A stretch of 64,000 bases of DNA from NCBI GenBank assembly GCA_003194525.1, contig NBIV01000011.1, positions 248,001 through 312,000 of the forward strand. Reading direction: 5' to 3'. Of this stretch, positions 63,430-64,000 are shown piece after piece. The notes under the pieces are model-generated. The model ran no database searches, had not been told where the DNA came from, and saw nothing but the letters and a program-made list of their open reading frames with translations. This stretch comes from Gracilariopsis chorda (lineage: Eukaryota; Rhodophyta; Florideophyceae; Gracilariales; Gracilariaceae). Within the stretch, counting starts at the first letter, position 1, and each line of letters opens with the position of its first letter. The position numbers were made by a program, and so were the translations under genes.

Positions 63430-63996
63430 TCAACGTGCTCTTCTTACTTTCGAAAGAACGCTTTTGTTTTTCGAGCTATCAGATCTATCATCATCATCAT
63501 CTGCAGCCAAAGCTGTTTCGATATTTGATACCTTCGCATTGTGCTGCGCACCTACACAATTCTTCCACCGGCGGCATCCAGCTTTATGGCACTTAAAGCA
63601 TGCGTTGTTGCAAATATCAATCAATCGCTGCTTTGAACGCTCTGTGAGCCGTACTTCTGTCTTTTCCATTTCCAAAAGATTGGTTGGTGTCGAAACAGAG
63701 GCCGAGCCAGAGGTTTGCTGTTCGATGGAGACACCTGCAAAGGCAGCTTCTACACACATTGCACTTTTGGTGGCCTCTTCAAATTCAGCACAGTTTGACT
63801 TACGTATTTCGAATTGAATTTTTGACGTAAGGCCGCTGACAAACATATCCAACTTCTCATTTGACCTCATATCTGGAATAGTGAGCATAATATTGCGAAA
63901 GTCAAACAAGTTGCTTCCGACCGAGCCAGTCTGCTTGCAAGCTCTGAGAGAATCTTTGGCTCTGCGTTCGTGATCTTCAAAACTGTATACCACCAA
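63430..63996 (-). pseudogene. gag of element E with a Cys-rich nucleocapsid motif
   Basis: An uninterrupted 188-codon frame whose true start probably lies beyond the window. The capsid C-terminal part reads RRAKDSLRACKQTGSVGSN, FRNIMLTIPDMRSNEKLDMF, GLTSKIQFEIRKS. A linker is followed by CFKCHKAGCRRWKNC (spacing C-x2-C-x4-C-x5-C, with Cys where CCHC knuckles have His), and an acidic DDDDD end. A decayed relative lies at 23488-23865 on the other strand. Calling it a pseudogene rests on the broken protease downstream; the gag frame itself is open. Confidence 0.7.
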
Positions 63997-64000
63997 ACTG

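Overview
This 64 kb window is eukaryotic nuclear DNA, most likely from a red alga. That origin is inferred from one intronless gene with a plastid-type transit peptide, a Na+/K+-type P-type ATPase relic, and chromodomain Ty3 retroelements; nothing shown proves the species. Only one gene looks fully intact: the SRPBCC (COQ10/START-like) protein at 384-1139. Almost everything else is transposable-element DNA in several stages of decay.

Layout. 1-1.14 kb: a partial minus-strand ORF and, divergent from it, the SRPBCC gene. 1.96-4.01 kb: a pogo/Tigger-type DNA transposon with perfect 17-bp inverted ends and a broken transposase. 4.5-6.5 kb: four head-to-tail units of a structured repeat (CTG runs, hairpin arms). 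9.1-11.7 kb: a frameshifted gene resembling DUF6589-type proteins, containing a tRNA-derived SINE-like segment. 12.2-22.5 kb: Ty3/gypsy element A (plus strand). 23.5-23.9 kb: a gag remnant. 24.0-24.8 and 31.2-32.0 kb: the structured repeat again, inverted, on either side of a decayed Helitron (25.5-31.1 kb) with HUH Rep and PIF1 helicase. 32.06-52.24 kb: Ty3/gypsy element C (minus strand), whose protease is split by a complete insertion of element B (39.58-48.91 kb, plus strand). 52.2-53.7 kb: an unidentified minus-strand gene that stops at the edge of element C. 53.8-60.7 kb: a Na+/K+-ATPase fragment cut in two by Ty3/gypsy element D (minus strand, 209-bp LTRs, perfect 5-bp target duplication CACAT). 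60.9-62.2 kb: two related C-terminal domains of non-LTR reverse transcriptases in inverted orientation. 62.8-64 kb: gag and protease of a fifth LTR element, running off the window.

How parts relate. Elements A, B and C are one lineage: gag, protease, RT, RNase H, integrase, chromodomain, then a long ORF on the opposite strand before the 3' LTR. The antisense product is recognisably similar between A and B over most of its length, and a shorter block can be aligned in C. This is the best candidate for something undescribed. Element D lacks both chromodomain and antisense ORF and belongs to another lineage. Where A and B can be aligned, most nonsense codons are C-to-T or G-to-A transitions, which fits decay by cytosine deamination.
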